IMG/VR virus record: IMGVR_UViG_3300040751_002789
Span: 1 to 29,841 of that record
Reading direction: 5' to 3' (one strand)
DNA from: a virus
DNA: 29,841 nucleotides
Under the pieces are notes generated by a model. That model was given only the letters and a program-made list of their open reading frames with translations, did not search any database and was not told where the DNA came from. The position numbers and the translations under genes were made by a program. Below, in pieces: positions 21,684 through 28,800 of the stretch (the stretch's first letter is position 1; each line of letters opens with the position of its first letter).

Positions 21684-21860
21684 TTACATCTTATAAAAGA
21701 TGCCTTCTTCTTCGGCAATACAATCGTCATAAAACTTTTTAAGAGGTTTGTATTGATTAAGAATCTGAACAGGCATTACACCACCAGAATCAATTACCCA
21801 TTGAATCTCTCTTGCCAATTTTCTTGCGAGTTGTATTTCTTTTAAGATTCTTTCGTCCAT
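21684..21860 (-). CDS. Hypothetical small phage protein, 58 aa
   Basis: A 58-codon gene: MDERILKEIQLARKLAREIQ forms a strong amphipathic helix, then WVIDSGGVMPVQILNQYK and an acidic tail. The ATG lies two bases after the stop of the NTF2-like gene (21863), so it is translationally coupled and closes that operon. I do not recognise a family. Support comes from operon position and sensible amino-acid composition. Confidence 0.66.
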   Translation of the reverse strand: MDERILKEIQLARKLAREIQWVIDSGGVMPVQILNQYKPLKKFYDDCIAEEEGIFYKM

Positions 21861-21862
21861 AA

Positions 21863-22246
21863 TTATTGCTTAAACGCTGAGATTGATTTAATCTTAAGGT
21901 CGTTAGTCAGCGTTATTAAATCTACGACTTTAAGTGATTCGTGGTTTTCCGCGAAATCATTTGTTGGGTCAACACCTTCAGTGATTATTTCAATCGTTAA
22001 CAATGCACAAACATTATTTCCGTCAATAATAATCTCTTCAGGAATAGCAGTGATCCTCAATACAGAACTAAAGATTTGTTCGTTTGCTCTACATACAGGC
22101 AATAAACCTTCAGCAGATATATCCCAATCTGTCAAAGTAACATCTTTATCAAACATTTTCTCTAAGGCATCAATATCTTTATTACTAAATGCGTCAAAGT
22201 ATTTACGAATGACATCTTCTCTTGTCGCTTGTTCAATGAAACTCAT
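21863..22246 (-). CDS. NTF2-like / SnoaL-like protein, 127 aa
   Basis: The start EDVIRKYFDAFSNKDIDALE followed by KMFDKDVTLTDWD is the typical first helix pair and strand of the SnoaL/NTF2-like fold (ketosteroid isomerase superfamily); length and later beta pattern (IIIDGNNVCALLTIEII) agree. This fold binds small molecules or forms domains in many settings, so a substrate cannot be named. ATGA overlap with the SWIM-type gene upstream. Confidence 0.75.
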   Translation of the reverse strand: MSFIEQATREDVIRKYFDAFSNKDIDALEKMFDKDVTLTDWDISAEGLLPVCRANEQIFSSVLRITAIPEEIIIDGNNVCALLTIEIITEGVDPTNDFAENHESLKVVDLITLTNDLKIKSISAFKQ

Positions 22247-22563
22247 GCTACGCTCCTTATATGTTTACAATCACCACGGAACTGAAATCCTTTACAGTTA
22301 CATTTTCCGTCGATAATATAATAAGTATTCCCATTACTTCCTGGAACAGGAATACCTCCGAGATTATTCTTTTCTTGATAATCTCCAACCTTTACAAACT
22401 TACGTCTTGACTTTGAAAACTGCTTAAGTGGATTTTTAAATACTTTAAGTTTACCACCTGAAGGCTGATGAGCAATTAAATGCCCAGCTTGATTTACGTG
22501 ATAGAAACCATTATTGATTTTCATATCATTCCAATCAGTCACTTCTTTCAAAATCTCAATCAT
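22243..22563 (-). CDS. SWIM-type zinc-binding protein, 106 aa
   Basis: The C-terminus carries Cys88-x-Cys90...Cys99-x-His101 (GKCNCKGFQFRGDCKHI), the SWIM zinc-finger pattern CxCxnCxH with n = 8. The first 85 residues include a basic stretch (KQFSKSRRKFVKVGDYQ). SWIM domains bind DNA or protein. It might be a small DNA-associated regulator of the host takeover phase. Overlaps neighbours on both sides (8 nt upstream, ATGA downstream). Confidence 0.75.
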   Translation of the reverse strand: MIEILKEVTDWNDMKINNGFYHVNQAGHLIAHQPSGGKLKVFKNPLKQFSKSRRKFVKVGDYQEKNNLGGIPVPGSNGNTYYIIDGKCNCKGFQFRGDCKHIRSVA

Positions 22564-22771
22564 TCATAAACTCCTCAATAAGATCTCCACCTGCTGTATT
22601 GAACCACACTGCACCTTTATGAATATAATCTATTACATAATAGAGTGGTGTCCAAATAAGAGCAAAAGGAACGACTAATAACAATTTACTAACTCGTTTC
22701 CAATTCACTGACTTAATACCACTTACAACAGCGTCAGTTGCGGTAGTATAATAATCAATAAGAGGTTTCAT
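22556..22771 (-). CDS. Small membrane protein, 71 aa
   Basis: Single hydrophobic stretch at about residues 30-48 (LLLVVPFALIWTPLYYVI) between a polar N-terminus and an acidic tail (GGDLIEEFMND). ATGA overlap with the upstream gene. Function unknown. Confidence 0.65.
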   Translation of the reverse strand: MKPLIDYYTTATDAVVSGIKSVNWKRVSKLLLVVPFALIWTPLYYVIDYIHKGAVWFNTAGGDLIEEFMND

Positions 22772-22974
22772 GTATTATCTCCATCAAAATACTTTACTTT
22801 AGATTTATCAAAATGCTTATGATATTGTTTATTTAAGAATCCACCTTTTTCCCAAAGTAAAGGGATGTGTTTCTTTTCCTCTTTCTCAACAGACATGTGA
22901 CATCCGATATAAGTAAAGACTGTCGCAACTATAAGGATTACACCTGCGAATATTTGATTTAATAGTTCTTCCAT
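22768..22974 (-). CDS. Small membrane protein, 68 aa
   Basis: N-terminal membrane helix (about residues 5-25, QIFAGVILIVATVFTYIG), then a basic, His- and Lys-rich tail. ATG at 22974 is chosen because it overlaps the upstream stop as TAATG; an upstream in-frame start at 22986 has less support. Ends in an ATGA overlap. Function unknown. Confidence 0.64.
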   Translation of the reverse strand: MEELLNQIFAGVILIVATVFTYIGCHMSVEKEEKKHIPLLWEKGGFLNKQYHKHFDKSKVKYFDGDNT

Positions 22975-23177
22975 TATTTCACCCAAACCTTATTATACTT
23001 AGTAGGCATATTCTCACAAGAGTATAATGCTTCTTTGGTATAATTTATTACTTCAACGCATTCACCACTTGAATGCGAAACATGAACATCAGGAGTATTT
23101 GCATAAACTGCCACTGCGAAAACGAATACAACTGATATGATAAAAATAGATAGTGCAGTGTATAGAATATCTTTCAT
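22974..23177 (-). CDS. Small exported or anchored protein, 67 aa
   Basis: A hydrophobic N-terminus (residues 4-26, ending VAVYANT) looks like a signal peptide with cleavage near AxA-like YAN, followed by about 40 residues with two Cys (40 and 54) that could pair in the periplasm. TAATG overlaps at both ends link it to its neighbours. Function unknown; a superinfection-exclusion type role (early, exported, tiny) is only a guess. Confidence 0.65.
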   Translation of the reverse strand: MKDILYTALSIFIISVVFVFAVAVYANTPDVHVSHSSGECVEVINYTKEALYSCENMPTKYNKVWVK

Positions 23178-23671
23178 TACGCTGCCTCCGAAAAGTAGGA
23201 ACTAAGTTCGGCATATGTTAACTCCGAACCGTCTTCCATAGTGAAGGTTGATTTATAATCTGACATACTATCTTCAGGAGTGATAGTCCATGACTCAAAC
23301 TTAGTGAGAATCTCAGACCTCATATACCCCATGTCGGTATTGTCAGTTTTCTTGGTTGCCATGAAATGCTCACCATCAAACCAAAGCATCGTTGGAGTTT
23401 CCCACTCCTCAATGTGGTTAGAGATTGAGAACTCAGCGTCATCGACGATCTCCCAATCAAGAACATATTCCTCAGCCATTTCGTTAGAGTACGAAACTGC
23501 ATCAAACGCAGATTGCCTAAACGCAGCGTCGGCTGCATCAGCAAATGAACAAGAAACGACGAATGTTTCGCCACCCTTGAACTTCCAATATGGCTCAGAA
23601 ACACCGTGGACATAGTCCTCGTTGTGAGCTGCATAATTTTCTCTGAACTGTGTTTGAATAACTAATTTCAT
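23177..23671 (-). CDS. Conserved marine-phage protein of unknown function, 164 aa
   Basis: The N-terminus MKLVIQTQFRENYAAHNEDY, with PYWKFKGGETFVV, is a pattern I recognise from many T4-like marine phage genomes; no function is known to me. Acidic, soluble. Starts after GGAG, about 24 nt downstream of the predicted start from the promoter at 23702-23730, and heads the operon that runs to 21684. Confidence 0.78.
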   Translation of the reverse strand: MKLVIQTQFRENYAAHNEDYVHGVSEPYWKFKGGETFVVSCSFADAADAAFRQSAFDAVSYSNEMAEEYVLDWEIVDDAEFSISNHIEEWETPTMLWFDGEHFMATKKTDNTDMGYMRSEILTKFESWTITPEDSMSDYKSTFTMEDGSELTYAELSSYFSEAA

Positions 23672-23701
23672 AATTTCTCCATTAATTTAATTTATACAAC
23701 T

Positions 23702-23730
23702 ATTATAACACATTCATAATGAAATGTCAA
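23702..23730 (-). promoter_or_regulatory. Early sigma70-type promoter
   Basis: TTGACA (23730-23725), 17 nt, TATAAT (23707-23702) within AACTAT...ATAGTT. Drives the operon starting with the 164-aa gene. Confidence 0.9.
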
Positions 23731-23755
23731 TAGTTTTTATGAAAATAAACTAACT

Positions 23756-23863
23756 TTATTCATCCTCTTCTCTATCTCTAATCCTTTCAACGATATCAAT
23801 AAGATCTTGGATTTCATTTGCATCTCTTTCGGTATCAAGTTCAATTTCTATCTTAATTTTCAT
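23756..23863 (-). CDS. Very small acidic protein, 35 aa
   Basis: A 35-codon gene: MKIKIEIELDTERDANEIQD, then a charged helix ending in EEDE. The beta-strand then helix pattern and ATGA overlap with the upstream gene (23860-23863) support it. Function unknown. Confidence 0.6.
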   Translation of the reverse strand: MKIKIEIELDTERDANEIQDLIDIVERIRDREEDE

Positions 23864-24213
23864 GAGATTTTTCTGTCCTTCCACATTTGGTGTGTTAAGT
23901 TTCTGTGGATATAGACATCAACAGCTGCACAATTTTCCATTCCACCAATCACATCTCCGTGGTATGTATAACCTCTGAGTTGACCAGTTCTTGGATGTCT
24001 TACTTTGTTGATTGGCTGTCTGCCTTTCAACGATGTTCTATATCTGAGAGGATAACCTCTTGCATCCCTTGCATCGTAAAACTTAAGATCTTTATTCACT
24101 TGCTTGACGACATTTTTAATAGATTCAACCTCTAACATATCACCGGCACATTTAGTTGAAAATGTACCTACATAAGCATCTGTTCTCACTTTTCCATTTT
24201 TATCAAATTTCAT
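23860..24213 (-). CDS. Hypothetical basic phage protein, 117 aa
   Basis: Soluble and basic, with several Arg/Lys-rich turns (YPLRYRTSLKGRQPINKVRH) and MKFDKNGKVRTDAYVG at the start. No family recognised. Ribosome site GGAGTT precedes the ATG; the promoter at 24245-24273 is just upstream. Nucleic-acid binding is possible from charge alone. Confidence 0.68.
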   Translation of the reverse strand: MKFDKNGKVRTDAYVGTFSTKCAGDMLEVESIKNVVKQVNKDLKFYDARDARGYPLRYRTSLKGRQPINKVRHPRTGQLRGYTYHGDVIGGMENCAAVDVYIHRNLTHQMWKDRKIS

Positions 24214-24244
24214 AATAACTCCAATTAATTTAATTTATACAACC

Positions 24245-24273
24245 ATTATACCATAGTTTCATTATGATGTCAA
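24245..24273 (-). promoter_or_regulatory. Early sigma70-type promoter
   Basis: TTGACA (24273-24268), 17 nt, TATAAT (24250-24245). Same CATAATGAAACTATAG spacer type as at 8873-8901. Drives 23860-24213. Confidence 0.9.
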
Positions 24274-24312
24274 TAGTTGTATAAGATTAAATTCCATGAA
24301 AATGGAAGCCGC

Positions 24313-25269
24313 TTACGCAGCCTCCGCCATTTCAACTGCGATGTTGAGAGCATCAAGCTTTCTTTTCGCGTTATGTCCAAACCAAGCAGCCTCAGCTCTT
24401 GTATCAGCAGACCTTCCCATTTCATGGTCAGTCATATAAGTTACTGCGTTATAAGCATTCCACCATGTTCCTGGTGCAAAGTTTGCTCCTGGTTGAGTAT
24501 CAACAATTTCCAAAGCTCTTTCAGCAGTTCTAGACAAGACTTTGTCTTTTTGATTTGAAGTACCAAATACTTGAGCAAGGAATGTCTTAAATGCAGAATC
24601 AGAATACCTTTTAGAACCAAGGAACTCTGCAGCTTCTTTGAACTGTTCTACACGATTATGAGAAATACCTAACAACTGCTTAACAGTATCAGCATTGAAC
24701 TCAGACCTATGAGACATTCTTACAGCAGGTTGACCTTTTTCAGTCAAAGCCATAGACAATGTGTTATTACATACAACTCTTGTCATAATGAACTTGACAT
24801 CAATAGATTTTCCATATACATGAGGATTAGAGAACAAAAGATAACCTTTTACTTCATCACCATTAAATAAGGAAAAACCATCTTTGACATCAGCGGCTGC
24901 GAATACCATTTGACCATCTTTCAATGACCCTGCAGTATCCATGACCATGTCACCGTTAGCAACGAATTCATTAAAGAATTCAAAAGCTTCCAAGTTTTGA
25001 CAGGGTTTCCAGTTACCTGAAACATTCGTCAAGATTTTGCCGTCAGTGTCTCTGACTAAGGCTTCTTGACCTGTCTCAATCTTTTCACCGTTAAGTTCAA
25101 TGAAAGATTTTTGCTTTGAAACTGTCCAATCAAGATTAGCAGCTTTCATCATTTCTATCGGAGTCATATCATCCGATACCGGAACACCTAGACCGTGCCA
25201 AGGGATTCCTTTACTTTCACGATATGCCATTGCGGCTACACCGTTTACCATTTCTAATTCATGTGCCAT
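24313..25269 (-). CDS. DUF932 phage/plasmid-like protein (TIGR03299 type), 318 aa
   Basis: MAHELEMVNGVAAMAYRESK with GIPWHGLG at residues 1-28 is the typical N-terminus of the DUF932 family found in phages and plasmids; later MTRVVCNNTLSMAL and the C-terminal GTWWNAYNAVTYMTDHEMG also belong to it. Length fits. The biochemical role is not established to my knowledge. A strong ribosome site AAGGAG precedes the ATG. Second-to-last early transcription unit before the SpoT-like region; expressed from the promoter at 25855-25883 together with the two genes upstream. Confidence 0.9.
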   Translation of the reverse strand: MAHELEMVNGVAAMAYRESKGIPWHGLGVPVSDDMTPIEMMKAANLDWTVSKQKSFIELNGEKIETGQEALVRDTDGKILTNVSGNWKPCQNLEAFEFFNEFVANGDMVMDTAGSLKDGQMVFAAADVKDGFSLFNGDEVKGYLLFSNPHVYGKSIDVKFIMTRVVCNNTLSMALTEKGQPAVRMSHRSEFNADTVKQLLGISHNRVEQFKEAAEFLGSKRYSDSAFKTFLAQVFGTSNQKDKVLSRTAERALEIVDTQPGANFAPGTWWNAYNAVTYMTDHEMGRSADTRAEAAWFGHNAKRKLDALNIAVEMAEAA

Positions 25270-25291
25270 AGTTATACTCCTTTTCCATTCA

Positions 25292-25450
25292 TTAGTTATT
25301 AAAATTCTCAGTCCAAGCTTTGAAGATCTCGTAGGACTCTCCTTTGCTCAAACCAAACTCATCTTGAAGCACTTTAGGAGCGCCGAACATATTAATAGTT
25401 CCTGACTCCCTCAGAGCATCCAAAAATTCAAAATATTCATTAAGCGACAT
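25292..25450 (-). CDS. Conserved very small phage protein, 52 aa
   Basis: A 52-codon gene starting MSLNEYFEFLDALRESGTIN followed by MFGAPKVLQDEFGLSK. I recognise this pattern as a common small protein of T4-like marine phages: one short helical domain, function unknown. It overlaps the upstream gene by 11 nt and lies 22 nt before the DUF932 start. Confidence 0.75.
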   Translation of the reverse strand: MSLNEYFEFLDALRESGTINMFGAPKVLQDEFGLSKGESYEIFKAWTENFNN

Positions 25451-25823
25451 TTGACATTACTCCTGTAATTCCTAGTAGCTTGAAACCAAAGTCACAGACC
25501 ATGTAATGATCTCCTGTGTCCTTCTCTACGATGATATCACCGACTGAAGTACTGTGACCAGGTTGGATTGTGAACACTGCGTCAGGTTCATCCCATAGGT
25601 TAGTGATTCTAAATACATGATCCAAGCTTTGCGCTTGAACCTCAAAGCAGTCTTTGTAGAAGGGAAGACTGTTTATGTCGAAAGTATCTTCTTCACTGAA
25701 GTGCATAGTTTCGAGCTTTGCTTTCCAAGCTGGTGATTTCTCCTCAGCTCCACCCCAACCATAAAGGTTTGGGTATTCTTTTTCAGATTCTGGGATCTGA
25801 ATTTGTTTAACGATATAATTCAT
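25440..25823 (-). CDS. YodL-like phage protein, 127 aa
   Basis: The C-terminal half has QPGHSTSVGDIIVEKDTGDH followed by YMVCDFGFKLL, resembling the YodL domain (S-(L/T)-S-V-x-D-(V/I)-(I/V)-V ... Y-x-V-D-x-F-G-F) found in phage and plasmid proteins; role unknown. ATG at 25823 is chosen, with GGTGGAAA upstream, over the in-frame ATG at 25841, which lacks a ribosome site. First gene after the promoter at 25855-25883. Confidence 0.72.
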   Translation of the reverse strand: MNYIVKQIQIPESEKEYPNLYGWGGAEEKSPAWKAKLETMHFSEEDTFDINSLPFYKDCFEVQAQSLDHVFRITNLWDEPDAVFTIQPGHSTSVGDIIVEKDTGDHYMVCDFGFKLLGITGVMSNVA

Positions 25824-25854
25824 ATTTTCCACCTTTTCCATAATTTATACAACT

Positions 25855-25883
25855 ATTATACTCTATCTCATAACGAATGTCAA
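25855..25883 (-). promoter_or_regulatory. Early sigma70-type promoter
   Basis: TTGACA (25883-25878), 17 nt, TATAAT (25860-25855) with the same ATTCGTTATGAGATAGAG spacer as at 7582-7610. Overlaps nothing but lies 6 nt from the stop of the gene ending at 25889. Confidence 0.92.
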
Positions 25884-25888
25884 TAGTT

Positions 25889-26218
25889 TTAAGCAACTTT
25901 TTTCACAAAATTTGCGTTTTTGTTATACCTACCTCTACCAGAGTATCCAACAAGGTTAACTGCTTCTCTAGGAGATAGTTCGTTTGAAACTTTAAGGTAT
26001 TCCTCAACAGTATAGTTATCAACTAGACAATTAATCCATGACTTGTAGGGAAATGATCCATACTTATTCCTAGCAATAAATGCAGGCTTTACTTTACCGA
26101 CCCAAGAAGGGTGACAGTCAGGATGTACTTCATCCATTGTTTTAGAACCGACATAATCGCCTCTATACATTAAATACATACCATCCCAGGTAAATTGGTT
26201 CTTGTCAAATTTAGTCAT
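25889..26218 (-). CDS. Hypothetical phage protein, 109 aa
   Basis: Begins MTKFDKNQFTWDGMYLMYRG and continues with a basic, aromatic-rich domain (HPSWVGKVKPAFIARNKYGS), then a helix (SPREAVNLVGYSGRGRY). No family recognised, though a similar opening is common in phage small proteins. ATG at 26218 follows GGAAAGGAAATT; the longer frame to 26248 has no ribosome site. Confidence 0.7.
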   Translation of the reverse strand: MTKFDKNQFTWDGMYLMYRGDYVGSKTMDEVHPDCHPSWVGKVKPAFIARNKYGSFPYKSWINCLVDNYTVEEYLKVSNELSPREAVNLVGYSGRGRYNKNANFVKKVA

Positions 26219-26250
26219 AATTTCCTTTCCTTTTTTCATTTTATACAACT

Positions 26251-26279
26251 ATTATACACCATCTCATAACGAATGTCAA
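26251..26279 (-). promoter_or_regulatory. Early sigma70-type promoter
   Basis: TTGACA (26279-26274), 17 nt, TATAAT (26256-26251). Drives 25889-26218. Confidence 0.92.
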
Positions 26280-26340
26280 TAGTTTTTATGAGAAAAAATG
26301 AATTATTTTGGAATATGGATAGAACTAAAAGGAATAAGGA

Positions 26341-26365
26341 GATCCAGTCGTTATTTAACTGGATC
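26341..26365 (-). terminator. Hairpin over the stop codon of the HD hydrolase gene
   Basis: Perfect 8-bp stem GATCCAGT (26341-26348)/ACTGGATC (26358-26365), loop 9 nt holding the stop codon 26351-26353. On the minus strand it is followed by a T-rich but interrupted tract (TCCTTATTCCTTTT). A plausible terminator separating this gene from the next promoter. Confidence 0.5.
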
Positions 26366-26881
26366 CCAGGATTCGTCAAGCATTGATTGCGCTTGACCTT
26401 TAAGGATTGGGTCTGCCTTCGTTAAAACATCCATCATATATTGTTTTTCATACTTATATGCTTTATGGAAGAACTTTTGGTCATGTGGAATAATAGTTTG
26501 ACTGTTGTGAATTAAGTCGGCAACTTTTATCGTTTGACTTTCAGCAGGTCCTAGAGCAAAATGGTCAGCATCCATTTTTTTGCGGAACGCACGGTTCCCA
26601 TCTTCCTTTTCGGAAACGTTTGTGCAATAGTGAACATATTCTGCTACTGTGGTACCAAATGTATCTTTGATTTCTCTAAATGTAACAGGAGTATCTTCAA
26701 CTACGTCGTGAAGTAAAGCAGCAGCAATCATCTCAGGAGTATGTTCTACTGTCTCTACTATTTTTGAAACGCCAATAGGATGCATGGAGTAAGGTTCTCC
26801 TGTATACTTCCGTCTTTGACCATCGTGTGCACGAATGGCCAACATTAACGCTTCTTGAATTAATTTTGTATCTTTAATCAT
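26351..26881 (-). CDS. SpoT/MESH1-like HD-domain (p)ppGpp hydrolase, 176 aa
   Basis: A single HD domain of the RelA/SpoT hydrolase type. Residues RRKYTGEPYSMHPIGVSKIV (about 23-42, with His34), His58-Asp59 and Glu62-Asp63 in AALLHDVVEDTP, and Asp122 in IKVADLIHN form the metal and catalytic set. No synthetase or TGS domain is present, matching small alarmone hydrolases. Expected to cleave the 3'-pyrophosphate of (p)ppGpp, lowering the stringent response; other phosphohydrolase substrates are possible. The -10 of its promoter ends 9 nt before the ATG and no ribosome site is seen, so the mRNA is nearly leaderless. Confidence 0.88.
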   Translation of the reverse strand: MIKDTKLIQEALMLAIRAHDGQRRKYTGEPYSMHPIGVSKIVETVEHTPEMIAAALLHDVVEDTPVTFREIKDTFGTTVAEYVHYCTNVSEKEDGNRAFRKKMDADHFALGPAESQTIKVADLIHNSQTIIPHDQKFFHKAYKYEKQYMMDVLTKADPILKGQAQSMLDESWDPVK

Positions 26882-26890
26882 AATTGAGCT

Positions 26891-26919
26891 ATTTTAATCT
26901 ATTTTCTTTATGATGTCAA
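26891..26919 (-). promoter_or_regulatory. Sigma70-type promoter giving a near-leaderless mRNA
   Basis: TTGACA (26919-26914), 17 nt, TAAAAT (26896-26891). Nine bases separate the -10 from the ATG at 26881, so the leader is about 1-3 nt. Confidence 0.82.
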
Positions 26920-26932
26920 TAGATATTTATTA

Positions 26933-27280
26933 TTAATGTATTACTTGGCTGCCTTCAGCAACTAATCCATCTATCATATCAAATGTTTCTTCTCCATGAC
27001 CTGACTTGATTATGTCAACAACAGTAGGAAATTCTGACTCTGTTTCAACTTCAAGTGTTGAAAGCTGTCTTTGCTTTCTTAGAGGAAACATATCAGTTAT
27101 ATAATGATGAGCTGCACGTTCAGTTTTAAATGAGCAACATGTAGTTAAGCCAAAAGGATTGTTCGCAGCAAAGCATGCATATATTCTACCATCATCTTCC
27201 ATTCCTAGGTCGTATCCGTTATATGTTCCTAAGAAAACACCCATGTTAATATCAGAGATTATGTACCTTTTCTTTTTCAT
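26933..27280 (-). CDS. Hypothetical phage protein, 115 aa
   Basis: MKKKRYIISDINMGVFLGTY is followed by a mixed alpha/beta stretch with a His-rich piece (ERAAHHYITDMF) and an acidic C-terminus. A similar I-S-D-x-x-x-G-V-F-L-G-T opening occurs in other marine phage proteins, function unknown. It overlaps the nuclease gene by 29 nt and has no clear ribosome site, so translation is probably coupled. Confidence 0.66.
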   Translation of the reverse strand: MKKKRYIISDINMGVFLGTYNGYDLGMEDDGRIYACFAANNPFGLTTCCSFKTERAAHHYITDMFPLRKQRQLSTLEVETESEFPTVVDIIKSGHGEETFDMIDGLVAEGSQVIH

Positions 27281-27944
27281 ATAATTCTTTATATGTTTCC
27301 CTTACAGCTTTAAAGTGGTCAATGTAATCAGTCGTATCAAACTTGAAGATTTGTGGATCTTCATTATCGACACCAATAAAGACAACACCTTTTTTAATTT
27401 GAGTACCTGTCATTTCCTCAAATGCTTTTGCATAGAATGCAACTTGCATATAATAATTGAGAATCCATTCTTCTTTCTTAAGTTTCCTTGATGTCTTAAA
27501 ATCAATAACAGCAAGTTCACCTTCCCATTCTCCGATACAATCTACTTGCCCAGCAGTTTGTAATTCGTTAGAATATAAGAAACATTCTTGGTACCATATA
27601 TTATTTATCTTATCATCAAGAATTGGTTTCATCTTATTGAACATATCAATGTTCGCAGGCATATGTTTCTTTTTATAATCTGGATCGTTATCCAAATAAT
27701 CTTCACATAGTTTGTGTACTGCAGTTCCACGACGTGCGGCTTGAGAAGAGATACGATTTGCTTCTTCTTCTCCAACTCGTTTACGCCATGCCATTAAAGA
27801 TTCTTTTCCAAGAATACCTAATACTGTTGTGACTGAAGGATAACCTTCACCTGATGGAGTTTGGTAAATACGTTTACCGTCTACATTTGCTCGTGTAAGT
27901 TTTTCGAGGACTGGTGCCTCTGAATTGTGTTCAAATAATTTCAT
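27252..27944 (-). CDS. PD-(D/E)XK family exonuclease, 230 aa
   Basis: RecB/Cas4-like nuclease core. His77 (RGTAVHKLCE), Glu120, Asp135 (AGQVDCIGEW), Asp148 and Lys150 (AVIDFKTSRK), and YYMQVAFYA (Gln167) fit the order of PD-(D/E)XK exonucleases. Similar proteins are annotated in T4-like cyanophages as DNA exonucleases, acting in recombination or host DNA breakdown. Only AGGAT is seen as ribosome site. A hairpin at 27965-27982 lies between it and phoH, with no family promoter, so expression may come through from phoH. Confidence 0.87.
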   Translation of the reverse strand: MKLFEHNSEAPVLEKLTRANVDGKRIYQTPSGEGYPSVTTVLGILGKESLMAWRKRVGEEEANRISSQAARRGTAVHKLCEDYLDNDPDYKKKHMPANIDMFNKMKPILDDKINNIWYQECFLYSNELQTAGQVDCIGEWEGELAVIDFKTSRKLKKEEWILNYYMQVAFYAKAFEEMTGTQIKKGVVFIGVDNEDPQIFKFDTTDYIDHFKAVRETYKELYEKEKVHNL

Positions 27945-27964
27945 AATATAATCCTATAAAGGTT

Positions 27965-27982
27965 GGGGATCCGAAGATCCCC
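27965..27982 (-). terminator. UUCG hairpin between phoH and the nuclease gene
   Basis: On the minus strand GGGGATC-TTCG-GATCCCC, a perfect 7-bp stem with a UUCG loop, followed by AACCTTTA. The short T-run makes it at best a partial terminator; it may set the expression ratio of the two genes or protect the phoH 3' end. Confidence 0.6.
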
Positions 27983-27993
27983 TTCCTAGTTTG

Positions 27994-28758
27994 TTAGGCA
28001 GTCATTGCTAAAGGCGGCCTATATGATTGTTTCTCCTTTGCGATAATATATTCTTTTACTAAACCACTTCTTACGATATCTTCAATTCCAAATTGAACTA
28101 TCTTAAAGGAATGGTCCATTCTTTTTAATACATTAATAAAGTCGGTAAGACCGGATGTATCATTCCGATTCCTACTCCCGGCAAGGTCATCTTGCGCTGT
28201 ATCACCACAAAATATAATTCTTGAAGAATCGCCAACTCTTGTTATGATACTATCAAGTTCGTGATAGGTCATACTTTGACATTCGTCTACAATAATAATA
28301 GAATTATCAAATGTAAGTCCGCGAACGAACGACGATGTCATAAATTTAACAGAATGCTTTTGTTTGAGTATCTCCCAAGCATCTCCTCTGCCAAATAAAT
28401 TGTTAACGATATCAGCGTAAGGTACTGCATATACTGCTTCTTTTTGAGCTTGAGTGCCAGGCATAAAACCTTGCTCTCGAGTTTGAACTGCAGAACGAAC
28501 AATTATAACTTGGTCATAATCATCATCATTTAAAATATCACTTAAACCAAGATATAATCCGCACATTGTTTTTCCTGTGCCTGCCGTTCCTATGGCAGCA
28601 ATATTATATCCAGCACGATAGCTGTCGAACATATCTTCTTGAGTATCTGTCATTGGGGAAATATCTCGCATTGAGAATTTTGTATCCAAAGTTCCTTTTC
28701 CTTGTTTCCTTTTCAATAACTTCCGCTCCTTTGGTGATAATCGACGCTGTCTTGACAT
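27994..28758 (-). CDS. phoH: PhoH-like ATPase, 254 aa
   Basis: P-loop protein with Walker A GTAGTGKT (57-64), Walker B IIIVDECQ (154-161) and the downstream FCGDTAQ sensor-like motif (183-189), typical of PhoH. The N-terminal 25 residues are very basic. phoH is a common auxiliary gene of marine phages and is often linked to phosphate stress, but its role, perhaps RNA-related, is unclear. The ATG has an excellent ribosome site, AAGGAGGT. No early-type promoter is nearby; the minus-strand late box at 29076-29083 is the nearest. Confidence 0.94.
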   Translation of the reverse strand: MSRQRRLSPKERKLLKRKQGKGTLDTKFSMRDISPMTDTQEDMFDSYRAGYNIAAIGTAGTGKTMCGLYLGLSDILNDDDYDQVIIVRSAVQTREQGFMPGTQAQKEAVYAVPYADIVNNLFGRGDAWEILKQKHSVKFMTSSFVRGLTFDNSIIIVDECQSMTYHELDSIITRVGDSSRIIFCGDTAQDDLAGSRNRNDTSGLTDFINVLKRMDHSFKIVQFGIEDIVRSGLVKEYIIAKEKQSYRPPLAMTA

Positions 28759-28800
28759 AAATAACCTCCTTTGTCATCAACGCAGAGGCAATCTCTAGAA

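Noticed and set aside
21530-21742. Plus-strand open frame of 70 codons
   Set aside because: Very AT-rich, poor composition, no ribosome site, and it overlaps the better-supported minus-strand 58-codon gene.
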